Below are positions 34,674 to 46,607 of a DNA stretch of 64,000 nt, piece after piece. This DNA is from Podospora pseudocomata. Lineage: Eukaryota > Ascomycota > Sordariomycetes > Sordariales > Podosporaceae. Position 1 is the stretch's first letter. Each line of letters starts with the position of its first letter. Both the position numbers and the translations under genes were made by a program. Below the pieces are notes generated by a model, which searched no databases, was not told the DNA's origin, and saw only the letters and a list, made by a program, of their open reading frames with translations. The stretch covers positions 992,001 through 1,056,000 of the forward strand of contig NC_085891.1 of the NCBI RefSeq assembly GCF_035222375.1. Reading direction: 5' to 3'.

Positions 34674-35095
34674 TGGGAATTTGGTGATGTCTCACGATTG
34701 ACTTTTTGGAGCTCTTGGAGGTTCAAGAGCTCTGACGGGCAGTTAACTTGGCACTCACCAATCAATGCAGATTAGCTGACCCCACATGGGAGCAACACCA
34801 TGCAGAGGCTGCACTGTGTAAAATCTCCATACGTCGGCGACTCTCACAGTATGAGAAATGACGAAGCACGGTCTCAACTCTTGGCTTGGAGAAACGCGGT
34901 GCTGTCAAGCGCAGGCGCGGGGCGTGGTTGACCAGCTTCCTGCATCTCAATATTTTTTTGCCTGCCACTGGATTTGGTCCGTCCTCATATTCACACCGAC
35001 TTCTCTAGCACAAACATCGCTAGTTTTGATTCTGAGTCTGTCAAAGTCGATTCCTCCCAAAGAAGCCGCGCCGGCTTTCTGCGCGCCGAGCAATC
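34674..35095. promoter_or_regulatory. Shared divergent promoter, MSS51 / RSE1
   Basis: 422 bp between two start codons that point away from each other. No third gene fits, so both core promoters must lie here. No TATA-like word was identified with confidence. Confidence 0.65.
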
Positions 35096-38000
35096 ATGGC
35101 GACCACCTCTAACATGTTCCTGTACTCGTTGACGATCCAGCCGCCAACCACGATATCGCAAGCGTTGCTGGGCCAGTTCTCGGGAACCAAAGAACAACAA
35201 ATCATCACCGCCTCTGGCTCTCGCCTCACATTACTCCAACCAGACCCACGGCAGGGCAAGGTCAACACTATTCTATCACAGGATGTCTTTGGAATTATTA
35301 GGGCCATTGCGTCCTTTCGCCTTGCTGGCAGCCACAAGGGTAAGTCGCACTGTTGTCTTTCCCCCTACCTCAGTATCTTGGACACTTAGTGATTCGGTAT
35401 CCGCTCCGCAGCTGTGGCGGCATGATGATCCTCCGCCTTGACTCGAAGCGGCCGTCCTCGGATCCATCACAGAGGGCCTTTGCGACGAGCCTTTGCTAAA
35501 AATTCATATGAGCCTAGACTACATCATCCTCGCGACAGACTCGGGCCGTATCGCTATCATCGAGTACCTGCCCAAGACCAACAGGTTTAATCGCATCCAC
35601 CTAGAGACCTTTGGAAAGTCGGGTGTTCGACGTGTTGTACCTGGCCAATATCTTGCCGCCGATCCCAAAGGAAGAGCCTGTTTGATTGCCTCGCTCGAGA
35701 AGAACAAGCTTGTCTACGTCCTTAATCGCAACGCCCAAGCAGAGCTCACCATCTCCTCGCCATTGGAAGCACACAAGCCCGGTGTCTTGGTGCTTTCGCT
35801 CGTCGCCCTCGATGTTGGATACGCCAACCCTGTGTTTGCAGCCCTGGAGCTCGACTACACCGAAGCAGACCAGGACCCGACTGGGCAGGCTGGTCAGGAG
35901 CCAGAAGCACAGCTTGTATACTACGAACTCGATCTCGGTCTGAACCATGTGGTTCGCAAGTGGTCTGACGCGGTGGACCCAACCTCTTCGTTACTTTTCC
36001 AGGTTCCCGGCGGCAGCGATGGTCCTAGTGGTGTTCTGGTCTGCGGCGAGGAAAATATTACTTATCGACACTCGAATCAGGAGGCTTTCCGCGTACCAAT
36101 TCCACGACGGCGGGGTCCTACCGAGGATCCCCAGAGAAAGCGAACCATTGTCTCGGGCGTCATGCACAAGCTCAAGGGCAGCGCAGGTGCCTTTTTCTTT
36201 TTGCTGCAGACAGAAGATGGGGATCTCTTCAAGGTCACGCTGGATATGGTCGAGGACGACAATGGGAACCCTACCGGAGAGGTGAAACGGCTCAAGATCA
36301 AATACTTTGATACGATTCCAATAGCCACAAGCTTGTGCATTCTCAAGAGCGGTTTCCTCTTTGTGGCAAGCGAGTTTGGCAACCATTCTCTGTACCAATT
36401 CGAAAAGCTCGGCGATGATGACGAGGAACTCGAGTTCTCGAGCGAGGAGTTCCCAACGGACTCTCGTGCCGCGTACAATCCAGTATACTTCCAGCCTCGG
36501 CCACTCGAAAATCTGACTCTAGTCGAGAGCATCGACTCGATGAACCCTCAAATAGATTGCAAAGTGGCAAACTTGACAGGAGAGGACGCGCCGCAAATCT
36601 ACTCGGTGTGTGGTAACGGTGCGAGAAGCTCTTTCCGGATGCTTAAGCATGGGCTGGAGGTATCAGAAATTGTTGCCTCGGAACTCCCTGGCACACCTGC
36701 TGCAGTCTGGACGACCAAGCTCACAAAGTACGACGAATACGATGCTTACATTGTTCTTTCGTTCACCAACGCGACATTGGTACTGAGCATTGGCGAAACC
36801 GTCGAGGAAGTTAGTGACAGCGGATTTCTCACCACTGTGCCAACATTGGCTGTCCAACAGCTGGGCGAGGAAGGTCTCATTCAGGTTCACCCCAAGGGCA
36901 TTAGACATATTGTCCAAGGTCGTGTTAATGAATGGCCAGCGCCTCAGCATCGGTCGATTGTGGCTGCCGCTACCAATGAGAATCAAGTCGTCATTGCTCT
37001 GAGCTCGGGCGAGATTGTGTACTTTGAGATGGATGCAGATGGATCTCTCGCCGAGTATGACGAGAAGAAGGAAATGTCTGGTACCGTCACGTCTTTGAGT
37101 TTGGGAAGGGTACCGGAAGGCTTACGGCGGAGTTCGTTCTTGGCTGTTGGGTGTGACGACTGCACTGTGCGCATTCTCAGCCTCGACCCCGAATCCACCC
37201 TCGAAATGAAGTCGATCCAGGCTCTTACAGCGGCGCCGGCATCGCTTTCCATCATGTCTATGGAAGACTCGTTCGGTGGCACCACCCTATATCTGCATAT
37301 CGGCTTACACTCTGGTGTCTACCTCCGAACTGTGTTGGACGAGGTCACTGGTGAGCTTACGGACACCCGTCAAAAATTCTTGGGCCCCAAGCCCACCAAG
37401 CTCTTCCAGGTTTCTGTGCAGGGGCGGCCATGTGTGCTCGCCCTGAACTCCCGCCCATGGTTGGGCTACACGGACCCTATTACCAAGGGTTTCGTAATGA
37501 CACCGCTGAGCTATGTCGATCTTGAGTATGGATGGAACTTTAGCAGCGAGCAGTGTCTGGAAGGCATGGTGGGTATCCACGCCAATTTCCTCAGGTACGT
37601 TTTTAATCTCTCTCTACTTCCGCTGCTGTATGATGATAAAAGGGATTCCTATGCAATTGCTATGAGGGTTGATTACGACACCAGTCGTATCAATTGTTCC
37701 TTCTGAAGAAGCTGTTTTATATCTTGTTTCGATACTTTGTTGGTAGTTTTCTTGCTAACTGGAGAGTTAGAATCTTCACCATCGAGAAGCTCGGGGACAA
37801 CATGATCCAAAAGTCCATTCCTCTGACCTATACACCAAAGCGCCTGGTCAAACATCCCGAGCAGCCCTACTTCTACACCATCGAAGCCGACAACAATACT
37901 CTCCCACCAGAGCTCCGGGCGCAGCTGCTGGCTCAGTCTAATACTAATGGTGACGCAGCCATTCTGCCTCCAGAGGAGTTTGGCTATCCCAAGGCCAGGA

Positions 38001-39139
38001 ACAGGTGGGCATCGTGTATCAGCATTGTCGACCCTGTCAGCGATGAGCCAAGCGTTCTCAACCGTGTCGACCTCGACAACAACGAAGCCGCCGTCAGTGC
38101 TGCCGTTGTGTCGTTTGCCAGCCAAGACGGCGAGAGCTTCCTTATCGTTGGTACCGGCAAGGACATGATTCTCAGCCCTCGCCAATTCAGCGAAGGCTAC
38201 ATCCATGTCTACCGCTTCCACGACGATGGCCGTGACTTGGAATTCATCCACAAGACCAAGATTGAAGAACCCCCCATGGCGCTCATCCCCTTCCAAGGCC
38301 GTCTCCTCGCCGGCATTGGCAAGACGTTGAGAATCTATGATCTTGGTCTCAAGCAGCTTCTCCGCAAGGCCCAAGCCGAGATTGCCCCTCAGCTTATCGT
38401 GTCGTTGCAGACGCAAGGTAACCGTATCGTCGTCGGTGATGTCCAGCAGGGGATTACCTACGCCGTCTACAAACCCGAAGGCAACAAGCTCCTTGCGTGG
38501 GCGGATGACACCATCAACCGATGGACGACCTGCACAGCCATGGTCGACTACGAATCTGTCGCCGGCGGAGACAAATTCGGCAACGTCTGGATCTTGCGGG
38601 CTCCCGAGCGCGCCTCCCAGGAGTCGGACGAGCCCGGCTCGGAAATCCAACTCGTCCACGCAAAGAGCTACCTCCACGGCGCACCCAATCGGACCGCTCT
38701 CATGGCGCACTTTTACACTCAGGATCTTCCTACGTCGATCACCAAGACGAATCTTGTTGTGGGCGGGCAGGATGTTTTGCTCTGGAGCGGAATTCAGGGG
38801 ACGGTGGGGGTGCTGATCCCGTTTGTGAGCAGGGAAGATGTGGATTTCTTCCAGAGCTTGGAGAGTCACATGAGGGCCGAGGATCCGCCGCTTGCCGGGA
38901 GGGATCATTTGATTTATCGGGGGTATTATGTGCCCGTCAAGGGGGTGATTGATGGGGATCTATGCGAGAGGTTTGCGCTGTTGGCGAATGACAAGAAGCA
39001 GATGATTGCTGGGGAGCTGGACAGGAGCGTGAGGGAGATTGAGAGGAAGATTTCGGTGAGTTTCTTTTGTGAAGTCTGATGACGATTTGAGGATTGTGCT
39101 AACTGGTGATAGGACATCCGTACAAGGTCTGCATTCTAG
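35096..39139 (+). CDS. RSE1: Splicing factor 3B subunit 3 (Rse1/SAP130)
   Basis: Four exons (35096-35339, 35518-37594, 37771-39055, 39113-39139) encode 1210 residues, matching the ~1200 of fungal Rse1. The protein is a three-propeller scaffold of the SF3B complex in the U2 snRNP and is related to DDB1 and CPSF160. It opens [20 protein letters not shown], continues across intron 1 as [19 protein letters not shown], and includes [15 protein letters not shown] and the C-terminal CPSF-A region ending [11 protein letters not shown]. Introns 1 and 2 are 178 and 176 bp, long for this window; intron 3 is 57 bp. The last coding exon is 27 nt. The gene is complete, and its promoter is shared with MSS51. 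Confidence 0.96.
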
Positions 39140-39605
39140 TACACTGACTGGGGAATTAGAGATGTCTATATGGGGGGTGGGGGAACGTACCTATATGCGG
39201 AGACTTGTTTCGAGGTAGCCATAATGTCTGTCAGCACCAGCGTCAGAAAAACCAAAAGCGAGTTGCTTTTTTTGTTAAAGAGTCTGGAGTTGAGCAAGGG
39301 GCAGGCTTTAGGCGTTTGTAGTAGTGTAATTGAGCATGTTTACAAAGGCCTTTTAGTTGTGTGAGTATGCCTCAAACTTGCAAATGAGTGTGTGCTCTTT
39401 TCGAAAGATGTCAATCCAAGCCACCAACCATGCACGCCTTTAAGCCACTAAAATCTACCGTCGACTATGTGTACATATCCCTTCCCAAGTAACCGTACCC
39501 CTGTCCCATGCTATTCCCACCATAAATATATCTCTGTCATATATCTATCCTATCTCATACTCCATATCTTACACCCCCCTCACCCCACCCCATCCCCAGG
39601 GGATA
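39140..39605. other. Convergent intergenic region, RSE1 / LysM gene
   Basis: 466 bp between two 3' ends. Rich in C and T on the plus strand towards the right. No gene is seen. Confidence 0.6.
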
Positions 39606-40625
39606 CTACCCCCCCAACAAGCCCCCCACCAACCCCCTCACCACCTTCCTCTTCCCCTGCTTCATCACATCCCCCTTCCTCATCGGATTCTCCCTTTCCC
39701 ATCTAACATCATCGCTATATCTACCCACCGCCTCGTGAAAGTCATACCCCGCCCCCTCGAGGTAAGTGACCGCGATGTCATAGTCATGCTCCTTTGTGGC
39801 GACCATCCAACGACGTATCTTCCCTTTCCGGGCCTCTTCCTCCTCTCCCTCGTAGGGACGGGGGGAATGGGAGATTGCCCCCTTGGGGAGGTGGGAGGCT
39901 GGTATGAGGAGGGTGCGGCGGGCGTGGAGGAGTGAGTCGGTGGGGAGGGAGTTGTAGGATCTTAGGAGGGAGGGGGGAAGGTTGTATAACAGGGAGAGGG
40001 AAGGGATGCTGTCGTGGGGGGTGAGGAAGTGGAGGATGTCTTCTTCTTCTTCTTCCTGAGGAGGGGGTTGTTTCAATTTGGGTACTGGTGGTGATGATGA
40101 TGATGAAAGGGGTGTGTAAGCTGGGGGAAGATGGAGGGAGGAATAAGGGGGTGGATGAGTGTCGTCACTGAGAACAGGTGTGAGAGAGCGGGTGATGTTG
40201 TTCGGTGAAGAAGATGACGACAAAGATCTCCCTGAGCTTTGGCAGTAAGGGCAGTAGGTTAGGAAGCGGGGGTTTTTCTGTTGCACACAAAAGGGGGTTT
40301 ATCGGTTAGTCTTTCTTTTCTGTCACATAGAGAGTCCAATGCCAAGAATGAAGCGGAAGAAAAAGAAGTAGCGCACAGATATGCAGTCAGCGCAAATTAC
40401 GCGGGCGCAACAGGCTAATCGGTGATGCTGCTGGAGGAGTAGTAGTTTCCGATCTCCGCCTGTGAGTTGTTGGTCATCCTCGTCTTTGTCGGATAGGGGC
40501 TGCTTTTCGGATGATACGTCTTGTGGTGGTGGCGGACGGGAGGAGATGGTGGATAAGAGGGTTGCGCATGTGCAGCAGGCCTCCTCCTCTTGCCGTCTTC
40601 CTTCTCCTGGACGTATCAATGTCAT
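39606..40625 (-). CDS. Intracellular zinc-finger plus LysM-domain protein
   Basis: Two exons on the minus strand (40625-40377, 40277-39606) encode 306 residues. Cysteine pairs at 17-20 (ACCTC), 72-81 (ACCARVICADC) and 92-95 (YCPYC) look like a RING/B-box-type zinc-binding module. A single LysM domain follows at about 164-209 (ILHFLTPHDSIPSLSLLYNL, ending ARRTLLIP), then a basic tail with RKGKIRRWMVATKEHDYDIA and a helical YLEGAGYDFHEAV block. There is no signal peptide, so this is not a secreted LysM effector. It resembles a conserved family of cytosolic LysM proteins in ascomycetes whose role is unknown. The intron is 99 bp, and the splice restores CIS-KNPRFLTYCPYC. Confidence 0.82.
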
Positions 40626-42158
40626 TTCTTGCGCAGAAAGAAAAGTTTGGTACAGGTGGTGGTTTCGACCGTGGAAAACAAAGGAGGCTGTGTCTAATAT
40701 TCGCGGGTTGCCAGATCTGGAACCTTCGGATTCGTGGGATACTGAGAGAAGGCTAGGTTACGTTACGGGAAGGGGGGGGGGATATGAAAAGGTTACGGAA
40801 TAAGTGATGGAATTCAGGACATAACTCGCATCTATCAGAGAGGCACAGAAGGTTCGGGTGGTATTGGTGGCGGTTGACGTCTTTGAATGGCCGTGGGGGG
40901 CAAGGGTAGGTACCTCGAGGGACAGCTGTTATCGATAAGCTGAGACATGCCTGCACAAGACCCCAGGCACCCAGCAACCTACCCCACTTTACCCCGCGGA
41001 CATCTCGAACCTCGAATCTGAAAAAAAGACAAGAAGAGAAAAAAAGCGGAATATCTCCGAACGTTTTCTTTCACCCTTTCCAGTGAGACGTCCCCATAAT
41101 CCCAATATCATTGGGACATCCCGCATGGGGAGGGGGCATTGGGATCACCAGATCCGAGAAAATCCTAGCAAGTATCCTCTGTCAAAGCCCTACACAGTAA
41201 GTTTGTTGATGACAAGTCGACACCGCTTTGCGGGGTTCGGTCGAATCTGAGTCGTCAAAAAAAACAAAAAACATCGCTGTATTCGATGACTGGACGAGAC
41301 GACGATCATTGGCCGCTGCGCGCGGCGGCCCGTCCAGGGTTAGAGCTCTTCCATGTGACTGGGTTGCCAATCGGCATTTTTACTGTGCAGTAGTTTTGTG
41401 TTCTCCTTCCATGGGCCCGGTGTGGACAGCGCCGAGACGCCAGCGGTGATGCGGTGAGATGGGGACATCATGTACCTATTCCTGAACGGGCCATTCAGCC
41501 ATCCGGTTGGGCCCTGCCCTTGGGGGAGGCTGGCCTGCTGGCTTGCTGGGCCTGACCAGGGCTTCCGTCTCTTTGGGATCTGTTGTTCCCCTCAAATGGC
41601 TTACGGCGGCTTGCGCGGGGGGGAGGAGGGGGGGAGGCGCGTGGTTGTTTTTGTATCACGGCAACACGGCCTACTGTGTCCGGAAATCTATGGCTTTTTG
41701 TCCCATGTTGCAAGCTGGGGGATCTTAAGGGGAAGGGATGGGGGGCGAAGAAGAAGGGGGCTGCGGGGCTAGCCGCAAGGTGTCAGTGAAAAGCTCGGTG
41801 GGTCGGCTCTAGATTCCGTGTGTCCATGGATGTCGCAACTGCTTCTTCAGTCCCCTAGTCCCTGGTGGCTGGCACTTGAAACCTGGGAGCTTCGGGTATT
41901 TGAGGACAGGAGGTCCCGGCTCGCACGAGGGAGATGCTTTCGTCCCCGTTCCTGGGAAGCTCGTTGCTCTCTCTCTGCTCTCTCTGCTCTCTCTGCTCTC
42001 TCTGCTCTCTCTGCTCTCTCTGCTCTCTCTGCTCTCTGCTCTCTCTGTTGCTCTCCCCGAACCCCAGGGTCCGCCAAGAGATATTCAAGAGAAAACCAGT
42101 TGCTAGTCAGCGAGAGCTAAGCTCCCTTAGCTGAGTGCCAATCTGAACGTCACAAGCC
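40626..42158. other. Divergent intergenic region with 9-bp tandem repeat
   Basis: 1.5 kb between the LysM gene and the SGNH esterase gene, which point away from each other. It holds a CT-rich 9-bp tandem repeat (listed separately) close to the esterase start. No gene is supported. Confidence 0.6.
41965..42050. repeat. GCTCTCTCT tandem repeat, 9-bp unit, about 9 copies
   Basis: Near-perfect units with one shorter copy towards the right end. It lies about 110 bp before the esterase ATG, probably in its leader or core promoter. The tract is pyrimidine-rich on the plus strand. Confidence 0.93.
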
Positions 42159-43148
42159 ATGGCGGTAAGTCTTCAGTTCTCCAAGTCGATATCGACTCTG
42201 TATGGGAATGTAGGGCTGATAACGGATGCAACCGTGACCCCGCCAGGCCTCCTATCCTCAAATCGTCCTCTTTGGCGATTCTATCATTCAGGGAGCTATC
42301 GACCTAGTAGACGGCTTCTCCTTCCACGCTGCCCTGCAATCAAGTTAGTAGCAATATCTCGTTCTTGAGCTGAGATTCTCAGGGCTAATAAGGTTGTCGT
42401 TTTCCCCCGTATCAGAAGTCAACCGTCGATATGATGTTATCAACCGCGGGCTCTCAGGCTACAACACATCAAATGCCCTGGCCGTCTTACCTCAGGTCTT
42501 CTCCCCGCCTGGTCCGGGCGTGCCGAAGATTGAGTGCCTGGTTTGTTGAGCTTGGATGAAACCCGTGTATGGCGCCTACTAATCATGAGCGGCCAGTTCA
42601 TCCTCCTTGGGGCCAATGATGCTTGCGTCCCATTGCCCACAAACCACCAGCATGTTCCCCTCGACAAGTACAAGATCAACTTGAAGCGGATCATCACACA
42701 TCCTACCATCACAGCCCACAAGCCCAAGATTTTCCTCATCACCCCACCGCCCCTTGACCAGATCCGTATCACCGAGCTTGACCTCGCTTCCGGGCACCCT
42801 TCGGCGACAAGGCATGCCAAGATCAGCGCGTCATATTCAGAGGCTGCCAGACAAGTGGCCGCCGAGAACGCCGGTGTTACCCTAATTGATCTCTGGAAGG
42901 CCATAATGGACACTGCCATCAAGAAGACGCCGTCCTTCAACCCTAACGGCCCACCTCTCGGGTATCCAGAGGGACAGCGTGGCTATCTAGAGCACCTCTT
43001 GCCAGACGGTCTCCACCTGAGCCCCGAGTCGTACCGCATCTTCTACGATCTTGTCAGCTCGTATATTGACTCAAACGATGAGAACAGAGTGCTTCCAGAG
43101 TGGAGACAGGCGCCGTGGTTGGAGGAGGATGGCCATCTGAAGGGTTGA
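42159..43148 (+). CDS. IAH1-like SGNH/GDSL esterase
   Basis: Four exons (42159-42164, 42247-42343, 42416-42540, 42597-43148) encode 259 residues. It resembles yeast isoamyl acetate esterase Iah1, which hydrolyses short-chain acetate esters. SGNH catalytic blocks are all present: Ser14 in FGDSIIQG, Gly49 in RGLSGYNT, Asn83 in LGANDA, and Asp213/His216 in PDGLHLS. No signal peptide, so it is intracellular. The first coding exon is only ATG GCG, followed by an 82-bp intron; the joined reading is MA-ASYPQIVLFGDS. Other introns are 72 and 56 bp; the last uses the donor GTTTGT, and its start and end are supported by phase and by the join KIECL-FILLGAND. Confidence 0.88.
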
Positions 43149-44658
43149 GGTTGAGGTTGCCGTTGTATCCTATCAATCCTGTCACAGGTCTCAAATGGAC
43201 AAGACCCTGGAAACGGCGGGGGGTCCACCAGATAAAGTCTTGCCAAGACATTCTCGAATGGTACCTTGGCGAGGGTGGGTACCGTGTACATACCTTCAGG
43301 TACTTTCTTTGCTTTCAATCTCATCACACGTTATGTTTATCCGCAAAACGAACAGTGCCGGCCTCTGGTGAAGAATCCAGTACAGAACCAAGCCGCTAAC
43401 TCAAGCATCGCTACAGCAAACTTGACGGGATCCTGCAGAGAGAAAAGAACCGTGCGTGCCGGGAGCATTCAGGACAGTGTTGTCAAGTAACTCTACCTAC
43501 TTTAGACTTCTTCAGCACAGACAGCTAGCTTAGTCATGGGCTGGAAATGGTTTAGGGTCCCTCCTCCCTTCCATCACTTTTTCAGACGCCGCAGTTTGTT
43601 GTTGTTTAAGCCGACCCAACCTCCACAACCTCCACTGATTGGACCTTGTTGGCCCTGACGGCGACTCTCTGAGCAAAGCAAATCAACTGTGTGTCCTGAA
43701 CCACTGCCCTCTCTCAGCTGGCTGCCCTCTGCACCATCACCGAGCATCCCAGACCGAACATTGATTTCGACGGTACTTTTAATAAACCCAGAAGGGGTCC
43801 ATTAATAATCACCAAACCACGACCACGACCACAACCACGACCGACGAAAACACGCCCCCTGCATTCCCCAACCATCCACCACCGGCAGTGCCTCTTTGTT
43901 TCGCGCGACAAGATCTGGCGGCGTACCTCGAAACACCACCTCATCGTTTCCTGCCTGGTGTTTCCTCTCTCTGCATTCTCTGGGCTCGCTGATCTGCGGG
44001 AGCTCACATCTGCAACTCTATTTTCTCGATTGTGCACACCTCCAACGCATCGTGTCCCCCGATCTCCCACAATCCTTCATTTGCACCGTTGCCGCTCTTG
44101 AACAGGGACCATCTGAGCACCACTTTCTCTCCGAACCCATCGTGTTCCCACCGTGACCTCTGACCCACGATTCTCGAAGTGTCCATCCGATCACCACTTG
44201 GCCATTTCTTACCTTCCCTTTAGCGAGTAGGTTCCGGATTCCCCCTACGGTCGCTCCGACTTTTCGACGGACCAGCAAGCACTCCCGACGTCGAACTAGT
44301 AGCTGTCAACGACTCACTGTATCGACGGTAGCAGTCAAACGCCGGAATTCATCCTACCTGGAAGCCTCGGGGGATGCGGGGGGCGGAGGACCTCGATAGT
44401 TGAAGCAGGTCAAGCATCGAGGTCGAGCAAATAAACCAAATACACACCACAAAAAGATCGAGTCCCAAATCAAGTTGTTTCTGTCGTCCGGATTTTCTCG
44501 AAAACATTTGCCCAGCGACATCTGTCTGAGGTCCCTCCTCCCGCGCACCCCCCCCCCCTCCCCTTCTCCCCCCTCCCCCCGCCGGCTGTTGCGTGCTAGA
44601 ACGAATCCATTCGATTCTCAGAATCCTCTCAGAGTCTCTTCTACATTCTTGTCTGGGC
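43149..44658. other. Intergenic region and leader
   Basis: 1.5 kb between the esterase gene and the next gene. The right half is rich in C and T and probably holds the promoter and a long 5' leader. No gene is seen. Confidence 0.55.
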
Positions 44659-46607
44659 ATGGAGCCGGTCTTCATAGTCTCACGCGAAGAGTTCCACGAT
44701 GTTCAGATGGAGCTGAAGCGTGTTCAGAACATACAGCACCATCACTCGGAACGGCTACGGCTCATTGAGCAACGTCAGGCTGATGATGCGGCCTTGAAGT
44801 CATGCTGGAATCCTCCCTTTCCAAGCGTGCTTGGGGGAACGCCTCAGCATGGTCAGTGTCTATGATTAAACAGTCGGGAAGACATAATGCTAATCGTGAG
44901 ATAGGGCCCACCCATATGCCGTCGGCCGACTTCAGCGACATTGACGACGAACAGAGTCAGACCCTGCTAGGCACTTTGCAGCTCGATGCCGAGGACGAAC
45001 CGATACGCAGAGGGGCTGCTTCGCGGGCCAATAGCGTGCGGTTCGACGAAAGTGCCCTGCACGGTGCCGGCTTTGGAGGCCATGCCATTCGCCACTCCAA
45101 CGACTTTGGTCCCATACGTCCGTCGAGCGGGATGGGAGGACACCAGTTGGAACGGACATATTCTCACAAGTCGGATGGCAGACATAGTTCCGCTGGACAT
45201 TCGGTCCACTCTGGAATTTCTGGGAGAGCTAGCAGTCTCGGACTGGATACTAACTTTGTGATTGGGGGCCGTGACGACGATGAGTCGCCCCTAGATATCC
45301 CCGAGCCCCCACCCGTTTTTTATGTCTTGGGCTCTGCCCCCTCCATTATCCGCTGCTGGATCACGACCGACTTCACGTCCGAAGGGTTGTTGTATGCCGT
45401 GGTGTGCACTGGGTCTCAAAAATCGACGGTTGAGTACTCGCTGCTTCGAGATCTGGACCTGGTCAACAACATCCATCGGGATGTGGATGGTGTTCACAGA
45501 ATCACACTGCCAGTTTTTCTGGCTGAGGCCCGGGTTACCCAGTCCAACTCCCGCGGCGGAAGTCCTGCATCACAGCTGCCTAGTATCACAGCTAACTTTG
45601 AAGTCACGGGCATGGACCAACAAGACAGCCCCGAGACCAAAAGAGCGATCCGCGTGTTCATCGGCAGCCACACGCTGCGGCTTCTCAGTGCCGACCTGTT
45701 GCTGTCCCAAAACTGCATGACTCTGTACGGCAATGACCGGAACAAGCTTTCGATTCCGTTTGTGCGGCCCGAGGACGATGCCGTATTCAAGCATTTGACT
45801 ACAGCCAACCTGCTTCCAGGCAAGGCGAAGCTCAACGCTGCCGCACCCGAGTTTGTTGCTGGTGACAAAACGGCAAAGCGCTCTCCCAAGGTGGCGGCGG
45901 AGCCGGAGCGTCCAGTATCCAAGCCTATGGGGGGTGGTTCTGAGGGTGTAGTGTCTCCCGCCGCGCAGCCGAGCCAACCTGTGTCCAAACCTGTGACGGC
46001 GACGAGTACCGCGTCGGAGAGTGGAGCGGAGAGTGAGAAGCAGCACCTGGAATCGACGAGCGGGGAAACGTCTGGAAAGGATTCACACGCAACAACCGAT
46101 GCCCCACGCCGCGAGCCCAGCCTTGCTATCAGAACACCCTGGCGGCAGACGGCAGTAGGGCTTTCTGAGAACGGCACTCCCTTGAGTGGTTACCAGCCAG
46201 CACCCCGCACGCGCTCTATGAAGGTGCTTCGACCACCCAAGGCTAGCAGCAGCACCTCATCCTCGACACGAACAGGAGCGGCATATGAGCCAGCGCCGAC
46301 GGCACGTTCAGGAAACGAGCAACGGCGCAAGGGCCAAAGTGACGTCCAACCCCCCATTGGTATGAATAGCTGGGGTATGTCGAAGCGCAGCATGAGCGGC
46401 CCAGCTCTCAGCAGCCTCAATTCGGAGACGAGGGTCTCCTCGGCTGCGTCCACGTCGACAATCACCACACCTACCACCAGTAGTCACCATGACGCGGGTA
46501 AAACGACGCCTTCTCTTCCACGGACAGCCAACAACCCTCTTGGAAGCGCGTCGGCATTTTCGTGGATCGCATCCAACAAGCCCAAGACCCCGGCCGCTGC
46601 TGACTAG
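44659..46607 (+). CDS. Conserved-looking protein of unknown function, 631 residues
   Basis: Two exons (44659-44851, 44905-46607) with a 53-bp intron encode 631 residues. I do not recognise a named family. The first 60 residues are charged and helical (MEPVFIVSREEFHDVQMELK, then SERLRLIEQRQADDAALKS) and could form a coiled coil. The middle, about 200-400, is a compact region with an even spread of hydrophobic residues (VFYVLGSAPSIIRCWITTDF, YSLLRDLDLVNNIHRDVDG, IRVFIGSHTLRLLSADLLLS). The C-terminal third is Ser/Thr/Pro-rich and probably disordered. No signal peptide or membrane span is visible. Coding status is well supported by the length of the frame, the clean intron and the start context. 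Confidence 0.8.

Noticed and set aside
37673-38908. Open frame of 411 codons on the minus strand, opposite RSE1
   Set aside because: It mirrors a secure RSE1 exon and shows no domain of its own.
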